Source: Massilia sp. MS-15
GTDB taxonomy: Bacteria; Pseudomonadota; Gammaproteobacteria; Burkholderiales; Burkholderiaceae_D
Reading direction: 5' to 3'
Assembly (NCBI RefSeq): GCF_020176695.1
Contig: NZ_JAIWIA010000050.1
Location: forward strand, 1-47,783
DNA: 47,783 bases
Shown: piece by piece, positions 1 to 7,365 of the stretch
How positions within the stretch are numbered: position 1 is the first letter of the stretch
Layout of the letters: every line of letters starts with the position of its first letter
Program-made: the position numbers and the translations under genes
The notes under the pieces: model-generated
Seen by the model: only the letters and a program-made list of their open reading frames with translations
What the model was told of the DNA's origin: nothing
The model's database searches: none

Positions 1-976
1 CTATACGCTCGAGCAACTGCTTGGACTGATAAAGCCCAATACCAAGTCCATTTGGATCGGTACTCCAGAAGGGCTCGAACAAGCGTTCCAGTTTGATCGC
101 TGCCAACGTTTGATTAGAAGCAATTGTTACCGTCGCCATCCGTTCGTCCTTCGCGATGCGCACCTCGAGTGGTGGTCTTGTCGTATGGTCGCGGTAGTTC
201 TTCAGGATGTTGTCGAGCGCCGTGATCAGGTCCTGGCTGGGGGATCGCAAGACTGCGTCGCCCGCGACCGTACAGGGAAGCCGGTGCAGCTGGCACAAGG
301 CCAGGATTTCGTCACGGATGCTGCAGGTCGAGGCTGAATCGCGTCCTGCGGAGTGTGTAAGGAGGTGAACAATGCGATCGGCCCGCCTGCGAATGAGCGG
401 CACCGTCGCACACAGATAGTCGAGCACCTGCTGTTCCTGGCCGGTACGTACGTGCTCCAGCTGGTCTCCCATCAGCTGGATGAACTGTGCGATGTTCTTC
501 ATGTCGTGCTGGAGGAACAGGGTCAGCTTCGCCATCTGGCTGAACGCTTTATCCGTAGCCCCGGCCTTGATCCACATGTCGGCGCGCAACATCAACAGGA
601 AAGTCTCTGTTACGCACCGATCAAAGTAGCGTCCTTCACCCCAGTTATGCCGGCTGTACACGCTGACGTCGAGCCGCATCTCGCCGATGCTTAACACCCG
701 CGTGACGCAATGCTTGCTGGTCCTGCCGTGCCGTTCGGAGACAGCGACGCCGAACCAGTCCAGCTGCCACGCCAGCCCGGCCAGACCGGCATTGCGCAGC
801 AGGGGCCAGGCCTTGCGCAGGAAGTCGGGGGTGTCGAAGCCGAGCTCTTCATTCAAGCGTATCAACGCCAGGCTGCTGCGGTTGACGCCCACTGCGCGGC
901 GCCATAGGTAAAACAGCACCATGGCAATGGTCGTGCCAGCCACGATCAGGTAGGCGGGATAGCTCGGCTCAATCAT
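1..976 (-). CDS. PrsK-like sensor histidine kinase, partial (C-terminus beyond window)
   Basis: Reading the minus strand from ATG 976 gives an open frame of about 325 residues that runs off the window edge. One membrane segment lies near residues 6-24, just after MIEPSYPAYL. A phosphoacceptor region FLQHDMKNIAQ follows mid-protein, then an N-box-like ALDNILKNYRDHT, an F-box-like LFEPFW and a glycine box DPNGLGIGLYQSKQLLERI. These resemble the C-terminal half of the PEP-CTERM/XrtA-system kinase PrsK, but the long multi-helix N-terminus and GAF domain of PrsK are absent. A clear G1 box (DxGxG) is also missing: the stretch before the F box reads ASNQTLAAIKLERL. The start overlaps the response regulator stop by 8 bases, so the two are probably translated together. 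Family assignment is fairly safe; catalytic competence is not. Confidence 0.85.
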   Translation of the reverse strand, partial: MIEPSYPAYLIVAGTTIAMVLFYLWRRAVGVNRSSLALIRLNEELGFDTPDFLRKAWPLLRNAGLAGLAWQLDWFGVAVSERHGRTSKHCVTRVLSIGEMRLDVSVYSRHNWGEGRYFDRCVTETFLLMLRADMWIKAGATDKAFSQMAKLTLFLQHDMKNIAQFIQLMGDQLEHVRTGQEQQVLDYLCATVPLIRRRADRIVHLLTHSAGRDSASTCSIRDEILALCQLHRLPCTVAGDAVLRSPSQDLITALDNILKNYRDHTTRPPLEVRIAKDERMATVTIASNQTLAAIKLERLFEPFWSTDPNGLGIGLYQSKQLLERI

Positions 977-1628
977 CACGCGCGAGACCGTATTTCTTCA
1001 TCAAGTAATAAACGTTCTCGCGCTTCACGCCGAGCCGTTTCGCGCTCTGATAGACGTTGAAGCCGGTTTCGCGGAGCACTTGCCGGACCAGCCGTCCTTC
1101 GGCACTGTCGCGCACGCCCTTGAGACCCTCGCCCAGCTGCGCGTTGATCGCAATCCGCGTGACGCCCTGCTGTTCGAGCCTTTGCTCCTTGCGCAGGAAC
1201 AGTAGGCAGCGATCGATGGCATCGAGGATCTTCCCCGCGGGAGCCGGCTTGGCCAGGAAATCGAACGCTCCCTCGCGGATCGCTTCCAGGGCGGCTTCTT
1301 CTTCGTTCTGGCCGGTTAGCACGATCACCTTGACTGGCAGGGTTTCGGAATGAATCGTCTTGAGCGTGCCGATCCCTTCCGAGATCTGGTAAGGAAATGG
1401 CGGCAGCCCGAGGTCGAGCAGAACGACTTCGATTGCCGGGTTCGCGTGCAGGAGATTGAGGCTGTCGGCGCCATTGTAGGCATGCATCACGGTGAGGCCG
1501 TGCAATGCGAGCACGCCACGGAGCAAGCCGGCCAGGGCAGGATCATCCTCGACCAGCAGGATCGAGGCCGGCCGGTCCGCAGCGCTCGCGCACGCGGTCG
1601 AGTCAGGCTTGGCGGCGCAAGGTATCAT
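969..1628 (-). CDS. Two-domain response regulator with Fis-type HTH
   Basis: The protein has 219 residues. Residues 22-140 form a receiver domain with the acidic pocket VEDD (26-29), phosphoacceptor Asp72 in LLDLGLPP, Thr105 and Lys127. Residues 178-215 form a Fis/NtrC-type helix-turn-helix. There is no sigma-54 AAA+ domain, so the layout matches the RegA/PrrA/ActR class rather than the longer PrsR regulators that normally partner PrsK. It follows the prepilin stop by 6 bases and overlaps the kinase start, which places the pair at the 3' end of the MSHA pilus operon. This suggests that the pair controls, or is controlled with, pilus expression (inference). The first 20 residues are weakly conserved in character and a downstream start is possible. 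Confidence 0.88.
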   Translation of the reverse strand: MIPCAAKPDSTACASAADRPASILLVEDDPALAGLLRGVLALHGLTVMHAYNGADSLNLLHANPAIEVVLLDLGLPPFPYQISEGIGTLKTIHSETLPVKVIVLTGQNEEEAALEAIREGAFDFLAKPAPAGKILDAIDRCLLFLRKEQRLEQQGVTRIAINAQLGEGLKGVRDSAEGRLVRQVLRETGFNVYQSAKRLGVKRENVYYLMKKYGLARDD

Positions 1629-1634
1629 GGGATA

Positions 1635-2402
1635 TCAGGGCAGGTTGCCTGCGGCCAGCATGCGGCTGAACAGCGTGTGGGGGGATTCCCAGGCAAGCTG
1701 ATCGTCAAACACATTGCCCTGGGTACGGTTCACAGGGGCGGCCACGAATACGTGGTCGCTGTTCAGGTTCGAGCCTTCAGCAGCGCTGGCACCGCCCGGG
1801 TTGGAACTCGCATTCCCCCCGAGGGAAAACACGACGAACGGCGCCATATCGGTGAGACTGCTGCCGGTGCAGCTGGAGGCACCGCTCGCGCTGACGGCGG
1901 CGCATACCACCAGCAGGCGCGTTGCCGATGCCACACTGGCCATGGTGGCGCTCCTCAGGCCATCGGTCCTGGTGAAGGGATTGGACACCCCGTTGATCGT
2001 CCCGCCGTAGACGGCGTACCTGATGCGGTTATGCGTCGTTCCCCACGCGTCCAGCGCAAACCCGGCCGCATCGGCCGGCATCACACCGAGCGTTGCCGCC
2101 GGCAGGAAACCCGCGAAGCTGTTGCAGTTGCCATTGACGGCCGAGCCACCGCTGGCAAAACTTTCCTTTCCAGCAGAAGTCGCGCTGGCCGGGCAGGGCA
2201 GGCGCCGGTTGGCTGCCACGTAGCCGAGCAGCGCTTCCTTGATCTGCTTTAGCTGCTTGTCTGTTTCGACGATGTTGTAGCGCTCGATCTCGCTCGACAG
2301 CGGGCGCAGCATGCCACCGATCGCAAGTGTCATGAGGATGAATACGATGGCCAGCTCGATCAATGAAAAGCCCTGTTGTTTTCTCATGTCGCGCTCGTCC
2401 AT
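1635..2402 (-). CDS. Type IV prepilin-like protein (MSHA cluster)
   Basis: The N-terminus carries a class III signal: the short basic leader MRKQQG is followed by FSLIELAIVFILM, with the glutamate at the +5 position expected for prepilin assembly and methylation. PilD-type peptidase should cut after the Gly. The hydrophobic helix spans about 20 residues. The rest (255 residues in all) is a small-residue-rich globular domain with several cysteines. Two starts are possible: ATG 2402, and ATG 2387 (MRKQQG), which gives the usual short leader and has a GACGAG-like ribosome site before it. I favour 2387 functionally. It follows the pseudopilin-like gene by 9 bases. It is the only protein in the operon with a canonical prepilin signal, so it may be the major or a minor MSHA pilin. 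Confidence 0.85.
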   Translation of the reverse strand: MDERDMRKQQGFSLIELAIVFILMTLAIGGMLRPLSSEIERYNIVETDKQLKQIKEALLGYVAANRRLPCPASATSAGKESFASGGSAVNGNCNSFAGFLPAATLGVMPADAAGFALDAWGTTHNRIRYAVYGGTINGVSNPFTRTDGLRSATMASVASATRLLVVCAAVSASGASSCTGSSLTDMAPFVVFSLGGNASSNPGGASAAEGSNLNSDHVFVAAPVNRTQGNVFDDQLAWESPHTLFSRMLAAGNLP

Positions 2403-2411
2403 TGTCTATGG

Positions 2412-3461
2412 TTATTGCAGGGTATAAGGAAGGCGATTGGGGGTTGCGATACTTGCCTTGACTGCTGCATTGCTTCCCACGGTAAGCCGGCCAGTGCCAC
2501 CGCAGTCCGCCACGCCATCCGTCCCCGCCGTGCCCGGTGTGGATTGCACGCAGCCGGCAGCAACCTGGTAGCTGATGTGGGCGGTCCAGTTGTTGGCGCC
2601 AAACCAGAGGGGGAAGGCAGGAAGCGCAGCGGGCAGGGTGGCGGGAAACGCCGGATGGGTACAGTTGCCGGCATCGAGGGGCAGCCGGCCGCTGGCCAGG
2701 CGGTCCTTGCATGCGCCGTCGTCCGCAGCCGCGGCATACGGGAAATAGAAATTCTGCTGGAAGTAGGCCCGCAAGCGCAGTCCAATTTCGTTATGCACCC
2801 TTGCCTCGACGGTTCGCATGAGGTCCCGTCCTGTCAGCAGCAACAGGATGTCGTTGAACGAACCGGTTGCGCGCGTAGTGAAGGCGTCGGTGCCCGAGCT
2901 GTTCAGCGCTTCCAGGTAATTGGCAATCATCGGGATGCCGCCAGGGCGTGCCTGTCCGGGCAGCGCTGCACCAGGAGAAAGCACGATGGCCACCGCGCTG
3001 TTCGGGACGCCGTCCACGGACAGCCGGGCCTGGGTTGCGCTATTGATGGGCGCACTGCGAAAGCCGGGCGACAGCGCGTACCAGAGTTTGTCCCGGTTGG
3101 CGTCGCGCAAGTCCGGCAAGCCCAGGGTGCGCCACGGCAGCCTGCCGATCGCTGGCAGCGTGCACGTGTCCATCGCCGTTCCTTCCTCGGCCGTGCCAAT
3201 CAGCGACAGGTCTTCCGGGCAAGGCAATTGTCCTGGCAAAGTGTCGTTGCTGACCGCCCAGTCGAGCAGCGCTTGCTTCGCCTGGGCCAGGACGCGCATG
3301 GTCTCGTCGCTGCGCGCGGCTGCAGGATGGGCGCCATGCAACATACTGATCAGCACCGTCATCGCGGCAAGGGAGACCAATGCCAGCAGTGTCAGGAACG
3401 CGGCGCCGCGCTCGCGTTTGACGCGTGATCGAGAGAATGCTGGGCGCGGCACCATGTTCAT
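2412..3461 (-). CDS. Large pseudopilin-like protein of the MSHA cluster
   Basis: The protein has 349 residues. The N-terminus has a basic leader (SRSRVKRERG) followed by AAFLTLLALVSLAAMTVLISML, which looks like a class III signal helix but lacks the usual Glu at +5 (Leu/Thr there). This is a pattern seen in PilX/GspK-type minor pilins and in divergent pseudopilins. The remainder is a globular exported-type domain with paired cysteines (for example near LPCPEDL and DTCTLP, and ADCGGTG). No enzyme motif was seen. It sits between the MshK-like gene and the prepilin in a tightly packed operon, so a role as a minor pilin or pilus-tip component is likely. I do not recognise a named family. Confidence 0.75.
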   Translation of the reverse strand: MNMVPRPAFSRSRVKRERGAAFLTLLALVSLAAMTVLISMLHGAHPAAARSDETMRVLAQAKQALLDWAVSNDTLPGQLPCPEDLSLIGTAEEGTAMDTCTLPAIGRLPWRTLGLPDLRDANRDKLWYALSPGFRSAPINSATQARLSVDGVPNSAVAIVLSPGAALPGQARPGGIPMIANYLEALNSSGTDAFTTRATGSFNDILLLLTGRDLMRTVEARVHNEIGLRLRAYFQQNFYFPYAAAADDGACKDRLASGRLPLDAGNCTHPAFPATLPAALPAFPLWFGANNWTAHISYQVAAGCVQSTPGTAGTDGVADCGGTGRLTVGSNAAVKASIATPNRLPYTLQ

Positions 3462-3468
3462 GGTTGGC

Positions 3469-3894
3469 TCAACGGTTACTTACAGCGTGCTGGGGCACTG
3501 CCTGGTAGCTTTCACGAACGGTATTGCTGGTGAGGTCATAGATCTGCCCGACCTTGAGGTGGATGCGATGCCCGTCGCGCAGGAAAGGCACGTGCACAGG
3601 CTCGCGCTGGCCTTGGTGAAGGCCCTGCAATGGCGCGGGAACATGGCGTGCGCCGCTGCGCTCCTGGTTGAACCAGGCGGTGGCCTTGCCGCGGCTGTTG
3701 CGCACATAGCCGTCGAGCGTAATCTGCTCCAGGGTCTCGGTCTCGGGGCGCTCGATGCTCGCGCCGACTCCCTGTTGCCGGATCCGCTCCAGGTCGTAGC
3801 GTTCGGCCGGCGTCAGAAACAGGCGGTCCAGCCCGGTTTGGGCACTGGCCGGGGCAGCGCAGAAGAGCGCGAAGATGAATGGCAGGGTACGCAT
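3469..3894 (-). CDS. Small exported protein, MshK-like position
   Basis: This 141-residue protein has a clean signal peptide (MRTLPFIFALFCAAPASA, cleavage after ASA-Q). The mature part includes LDRLFLTPAERYDLERIRQQG and a C-terminal beta-rich stretch (DGYVRNSRGKATAWFN ... HLKVGQIYDLTSNTVRESY). This resembles the short periplasmic PilP/GspC/MshK-type components that link the inner-membrane complex to the secretin. It starts 3 bases after the stop of the PilO/MshJ-like gene. Assignment as MshK rests on size, export and operon position rather than on a recognised motif. Confidence 0.7.
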   Translation of the reverse strand: MRTLPFIFALFCAAPASAQTGLDRLFLTPAERYDLERIRQQGVGASIERPETETLEQITLDGYVRNSRGKATAWFNQERSGARHVPAPLQGLHQGQREPVHVPFLRDGHRIHLKVGQIYDLTSNTVRESYQAVPQHAVSNR

Positions 3895-3897
3895 GGT

Positions 3898-4599
3898 CTA
3901 GCCCCCAATCAGTGGCGTTGAAACGGGGCTGGCGCCGACGCGCCGGCCAATGGTGAGCAGGAAGACCGAACAGTCGGCCTGCAGCCGGGCGGCCATCGGT
4001 TCCGAGCGTGCGATCTCACGCCGCGTGAGCCTGCAGGACTCGGGCGCGAAGATGCCGTTTCCTTTCAGTTCACCCAGCAGGCTGAGCAGGTCCCGTTCAT
4101 GCAGCAGTGGCATTTTCAGGTCCAGCTGGCTCCCGCGCAGCTCCATCGATCCGGTCAAGACAGAGGGGGCGACGGCCAGCGACTTCTGGGGCGACACGGT
4201 ATAGGTCAGGGACAGCAGTTTTTTCTGGTCCCGGGTCTGCCGTAGTCCTTCCACCAGGTCGAGCCGGGTTTCCTCGCCGATCAGTCCATCGTGTTTCATC
4301 TGCTCGAACAGCGGCTGGTAGGTGAGGATTTCGCGCCGTTCCACGATGGCCTCGTCGAGCCTGGCCTGCGCCTCGCGCCGCTCGGATTCTCTGAGTTCTT
4401 CCATTTGCTGCCACCGGTTGCACAGCTCCAGGCTCCCATAGACGGCGCCGCCGCCGAGAACAAGGCCGAGCATCAGGGTGATCGTCGCATCCTGGATGAT
4501 GGGAAAGTCATTGCGGAAAAACGAGCGGGACGAGCGCAGCTTGGCAGCTGGCTTCGGCGCCTCGGGCTTCCTGAGTGTTTGTTTGGCCTCCATGCTCAT
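3898..4599 (-). CDS. PilO/GspM/MshJ-like inner-membrane protein
   Basis: The protein has 233 residues: a basic, Pro/Lys-rich cytoplasmic tail (1-33), one membrane helix around 38-57, an acidic/basic heptad-like region around 62-95 that looks like coiled coil, and a periplasmic alpha/beta domain. This is the architecture of PilO, GspM and MshJ, which form the inner-membrane alignment complex with a PilN/GspL-like partner. The ATG overlaps the stop of the upstream gene as ATGA, indicating translational coupling with that partner. A second ATG at 4593 is an equally possible start. Functional assignment is by topology and neighbours. Confidence 0.72.
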   Translation of the reverse strand: MSMEAKQTLRKPEAPKPAAKLRSSRSFFRNDFPIIQDATITLMLGLVLGGGAVYGSLELCNRWQQMEELRESERREAQARLDEAIVERREILTYQPLFEQMKHDGLIGEETRLDLVEGLRQTRDQKKLLSLTYTVSPQKSLAVAPSVLTGSMELRGSQLDLKMPLLHERDLLSLLGELKGNGIFAPESCRLTRREIARSEPMAARLQADCSVFLLTIGRRVGASPVSTPLIGG

Positions 4600-6140
4600 G
4601 GCTTCCAGACAAGTTCGATGGCAAACACTGCCGGTTGATCGGTTGGCGTTGCGCTGGCCTGACCTGCCAGCGTGGCCATTGGCGAGATGTCGATTGGCAG
4701 GCGCGTTACCTTGATGTCGTGCCGCGGGTGCTGCTCGAGCAGGTCCACCAGGCGGTCGACTTCCGCCAGCGCGGCGCGGTAGTCGCCTGCGAAGGGCAGG
4801 ACCTTGCCCTCGATCGTGACTACCTGGTCTGACGGATGCGGCACGCCGAGGGTGGCGGCATTCACCTGCGGCTGGCCGGAAGGGTCAGTGGCGGCAGTCG
4901 CATGTGGCGCGCGCAGCTTCCAGTGGAGCTGGTCGATCGTCAAACCGGGGATGGCCGCCAATGCCCGGCTCAGGTGCGTCAGCGCCGGTTCCATCGACGT
5001 CACGTTCTGCCTGAGCATTTTGCCGATCTCGACCGCCGCCTTCATGTCGCGTGCGCTCACTTCGGTCCTGGGCATGCTGCGCAGGACGGCGTTGTAGTCC
5101 AGGGTGATGCGTGTGGTCTCGGCATTCAGCGCCTCGATCCGGCGGTAATGGTGCCAGCTCGCGTCCGCATTCAGTCCGGCCCAGGCCAGCCCGACCGCGA
5201 CGGTTCCGCCGGCCAGCGCCTGCAACGCCAGGCGCCAGCGCAGCATGTCGTAGATGCGGTTCTGTTCGAATGTCTCGTAATGCCGGGCAGGAGGCTGACC
5301 GGCCAACAGCGCGACAAACAGGGTGTCGCAGACAGTGGGCAGCACCGACTTGCCCAGTCCCAGCGTACCGGCGGCTTCGGCAATGTCGATCAGGCGGTAC
5401 TGGGCTTCCGTCGTATCCTTGCACCGGGCCTGCAGCGGCGCCAGGCAGGCGCGGGCGGCGACGACGGCCACGTCCAGCCGCTCTTCGCGCGCCAGCAGAC
5501 GCGCGGTGGCGAGGTATTCGCGGGTCTGCTCGACGTCGTGCAACACGGTGTCGGCAAAGCCCTCCAGGCCGTTGTCGTACCAGGGCGCGAGGCGGCTGAA
5601 CACCAGGTGGCCGTGCTCGAAGTAGCTCTGGCGGATGCCGCTCGACTGGTGGGTGATCAAGAGCAGCGGGGTCGCAGGCAGGCGCAGTCCCTTGCGCAGC
5701 AGCTTGCCCATCAGCGCCAGCGAATACATGCCGGCCAGCGGCACCCGCTTGTCCTGCAGCACGCGCAGCCAGCCGGAGGTGGCGGCCGGATTGGTCAGGG
5801 CACTGAACAGGATGTAGTCGTCCTTGCGCCCGTCGGCCTGGCGGCCGGTGACTTCGGCGCGCCGGTAAGGCGTATCGCGGTAGAGCTGGCCAAGGCGGCG
5901 TTCGATCATGGCGCGCCGCGCCTTCGGCATCACGTGGGGCAGGGTCTCCTGCTGGAAGTTCTCCTCGCTCAGGTCCACCAGCAGGTAGGTCGGCAGGCCC
6001 GCGTGTTCCTCGAGATAGCGGCCGAACGCCGCCCGTCCCGCCGGGCTGTCGTAGAAATCGCGCACGGGCGACAGGCCTTCCTTGTCGTACAGGTAGGCAT
6101 GCATTTCCCAGTCGCTCAGGTAAAGAAGGTGCTTGGGCAC
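4596..6140 (-). CDS. MshI/GspL-like (PilM-PilN type) pilus assembly protein
   Basis: The protein has 514 residues and starts at GTG 6140. The N-terminal ~295 residues form a soluble domain that includes YLLVDLSEENFQQE and LLLITHQSSGIRQSYFEHGHLVFSRL, reminiscent of the actin-like cytoplasmic fold of PilM/GspL. A membrane helix lies around 303-323, followed by a coiled periplasmic region and a small alpha/beta domain, as in PilN and the C-terminus of GspL. It therefore looks like a fused PilM-PilN unit, which is what MshI is in MSHA clusters. It follows mshG by 19 bases and is coupled to the PilO-like gene. I place it with moderate confidence; a profile search for the PilM and PilN domains would settle the name. 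Confidence 0.7.
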   Translation of the reverse strand: MPKHLLYLSDWEMHAYLYDKEGLSPVRDFYDSPAGRAAFGRYLEEHAGLPTYLLVDLSEENFQQETLPHVMPKARRAMIERRLGQLYRDTPYRRAEVTGRQADGRKDDYILFSALTNPAATSGWLRVLQDKRVPLAGMYSLALMGKLLRKGLRLPATPLLLITHQSSGIRQSYFEHGHLVFSRLAPWYDNGLEGFADTVLHDVEQTREYLATARLLAREERLDVAVVAARACLAPLQARCKDTTEAQYRLIDIAEAAGTLGLGKSVLPTVCDTLFVALLAGQPPARHYETFEQNRIYDMLRWRLALQALAGGTVAVGLAWAGLNADASWHHYRRIEALNAETTRITLDYNAVLRSMPRTEVSARDMKAAVEIGKMLRQNVTSMEPALTHLSRALAAIPGLTIDQLHWKLRAPHATAATDPSGQPQVNAATLGVPHPSDQVVTIEGKVLPFAGDYRAALAEVDRLVDLLEQHPRHDIKVTRLPIDISPMATLAGQASATPTDQPAVFAIELVWKP

Positions 6141-6159
6141 GGTGGCGGCCTCGCGTTGG

Positions 6160-7365
6160 TCAGGTCTTGATCTTGCTGATGGTGTCGTAGATCGGGCCGA
6201 GCACGGACAGCATGATCCAGCCGAGCAGCAGGCCGAGGACCACGGTCATGGCCGGCTCGATGATGGTCTGCAGCTTGCCGATCTGCTCCTTGACTTCCCG
6301 GTCGTAGAAATAGGCGGCGTTGCGCAGGGCGCTTTCCAGGGCACCGGTCGATTCGCCGACCTTCAGCATCCGGATCACCAGCGGCGGGAAGATCCGGATC
6401 TGGTCGAAGGCATCGGTGATGTTGTTGCCTTCCGAGATCAGCTGGGTCGCGCGGTGCACGCCGGCCCCGACGAAGCTGTTGTTGGCGATCTGCTCCGACA
6501 GGCGCAGGCATTCGAGCACCGTGATGCCGGAGCCGTACATGATGGCGAAGAAGGTGGTGAAGCGGGCCAGGATGATCTTGTGCAGGATCGGCCCGATCAG
6601 CCATACGCGCAGCAGGTACTGGTCGTAGTGGTAGCGCGCCATCGCGCTGGTCCGGATGGCGACGATGGCGGCGACCAGGGTCCCGATGGGCAGCGCCAGC
6701 AGCAGCGGCCAGTAGTTGACGAAGATGGTCGACACGAAGATCAGGAGGCGCGTGTGCAGCGGCAGTTCCTGTCCCATGTTCTGGATGAACACGGTCAGCT
6801 GCGGCACCAGGTACATCATCAGGAACACCATCACCCCCAGCACCACGGTGCCGACCATGGCCGGGTACATGATGATCTTCTTGGTGTGCGAGGCCAGCTC
6901 GTCCTGCCACTTCAGGGTCTCGGTCAGGTGCCGGAACACCTGGGGCAGGGTACCGCTGTGCTCGCCGGCCCGGATCAGGCTGCTGAAGGTCTGGTTGAAG
7001 ACGTCGTCATGCTGCTCCAGCGCGGCCGAGAGCTGCATGCCGCCCTCGATCGATTCGATGATGTCGGCCACCGTTTCCTTGAAGCTGGGATTGGTGGCGC
7101 CGTCGCGCAGGTCGCCCAGTCCCTCCAGCAGCGGCACGCCGGCGCTGGTGAGCTGCTCGAGGTGGAAGCAGAAGTTGATCAGGTCCTTGCGCTTGACCTT
7201 GCCGAAGCCGAGGCTGAACTTGCCGCGCTCCTGGGGCGAGCCGTCGACCAGGTCGAGCTCGATGCGGCGCAGGCGCACTTCGAGGTCGGCCAGGTTGGCC
7301 GCGCGCAGCCTGCCGCGCACCAGCTTGCCCTCCGGGTTCATCGACTGGTAGGCGAACAGGGGCAT
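6160..7365 (-). CDS. mshG: Type IV pilus inner-membrane platform protein MshG (GspF/PilC family)
   Basis: The protein has 401 residues from ATG 7365 (MPLFAYQSMNPEGK), a typical GspF start. The stop of mshE overlaps this ATG by one base (TGATG), which is why I reject longer upstream starts in this frame. Two T2SSF repeats are visible. The first contains FCFHLEQLTSAGVPLLEGL, and the second contains FTTFFAIMYGSGITVLECL. Each is followed by GExSGxL-type motifs (IRAGEHSGTL, LKVGESTGAL). Three hydrophobic segments occur (about 170-195, 222-245 and 378-398). GspF proteins form the membrane platform on which the ATPase acts. It works with MshE here; the separate PilC at 27741-28976 serves the type IVa pilus. 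Confidence 0.93.
   Translation of the reverse strand: MPLFAYQSMNPEGKLVRGRLRAANLADLEVRLRRIELDLVDGSPQERGKFSLGFGKVKRKDLINFCFHLEQLTSAGVPLLEGLGDLRDGATNPSFKETVADIIESIEGGMQLSAALEQHDDVFNQTFSSLIRAGEHSGTLPQVFRHLTETLKWQDELASHTKKIIMYPAMVGTVVLGVMVFLMMYLVPQLTVFIQNMGQELPLHTRLLIFVSTIFVNYWPLLLALPIGTLVAAIVAIRTSAMARYHYDQYLLRVWLIGPILHKIILARFTTFFAIMYGSGITVLECLRLSEQIANNSFVGAGVHRATQLISEGNNITDAFDQIRIFPPLVIRMLKVGESTGALESALRNAAYFYDREVKEQIGKLQTIIEPAMTVVLGLLLGWIMLSVLGPIYDTISKIKT

Noticed and set aside
110..911. Several short plus-strand frames in the first 900 bases
   Set aside because: They are antisense to the sensor kinase, which reads as an uninterrupted minus-strand frame from ATG 976 to the window edge.
4836..6170. 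A 444-codon open frame on the plus strand over the MshI-like gene
   Set aside because: It is antisense to a clearly coding frame, has low-complexity Arg/Gln/His composition and no domain, which is normal for the opposite strand of GC-rich genes.
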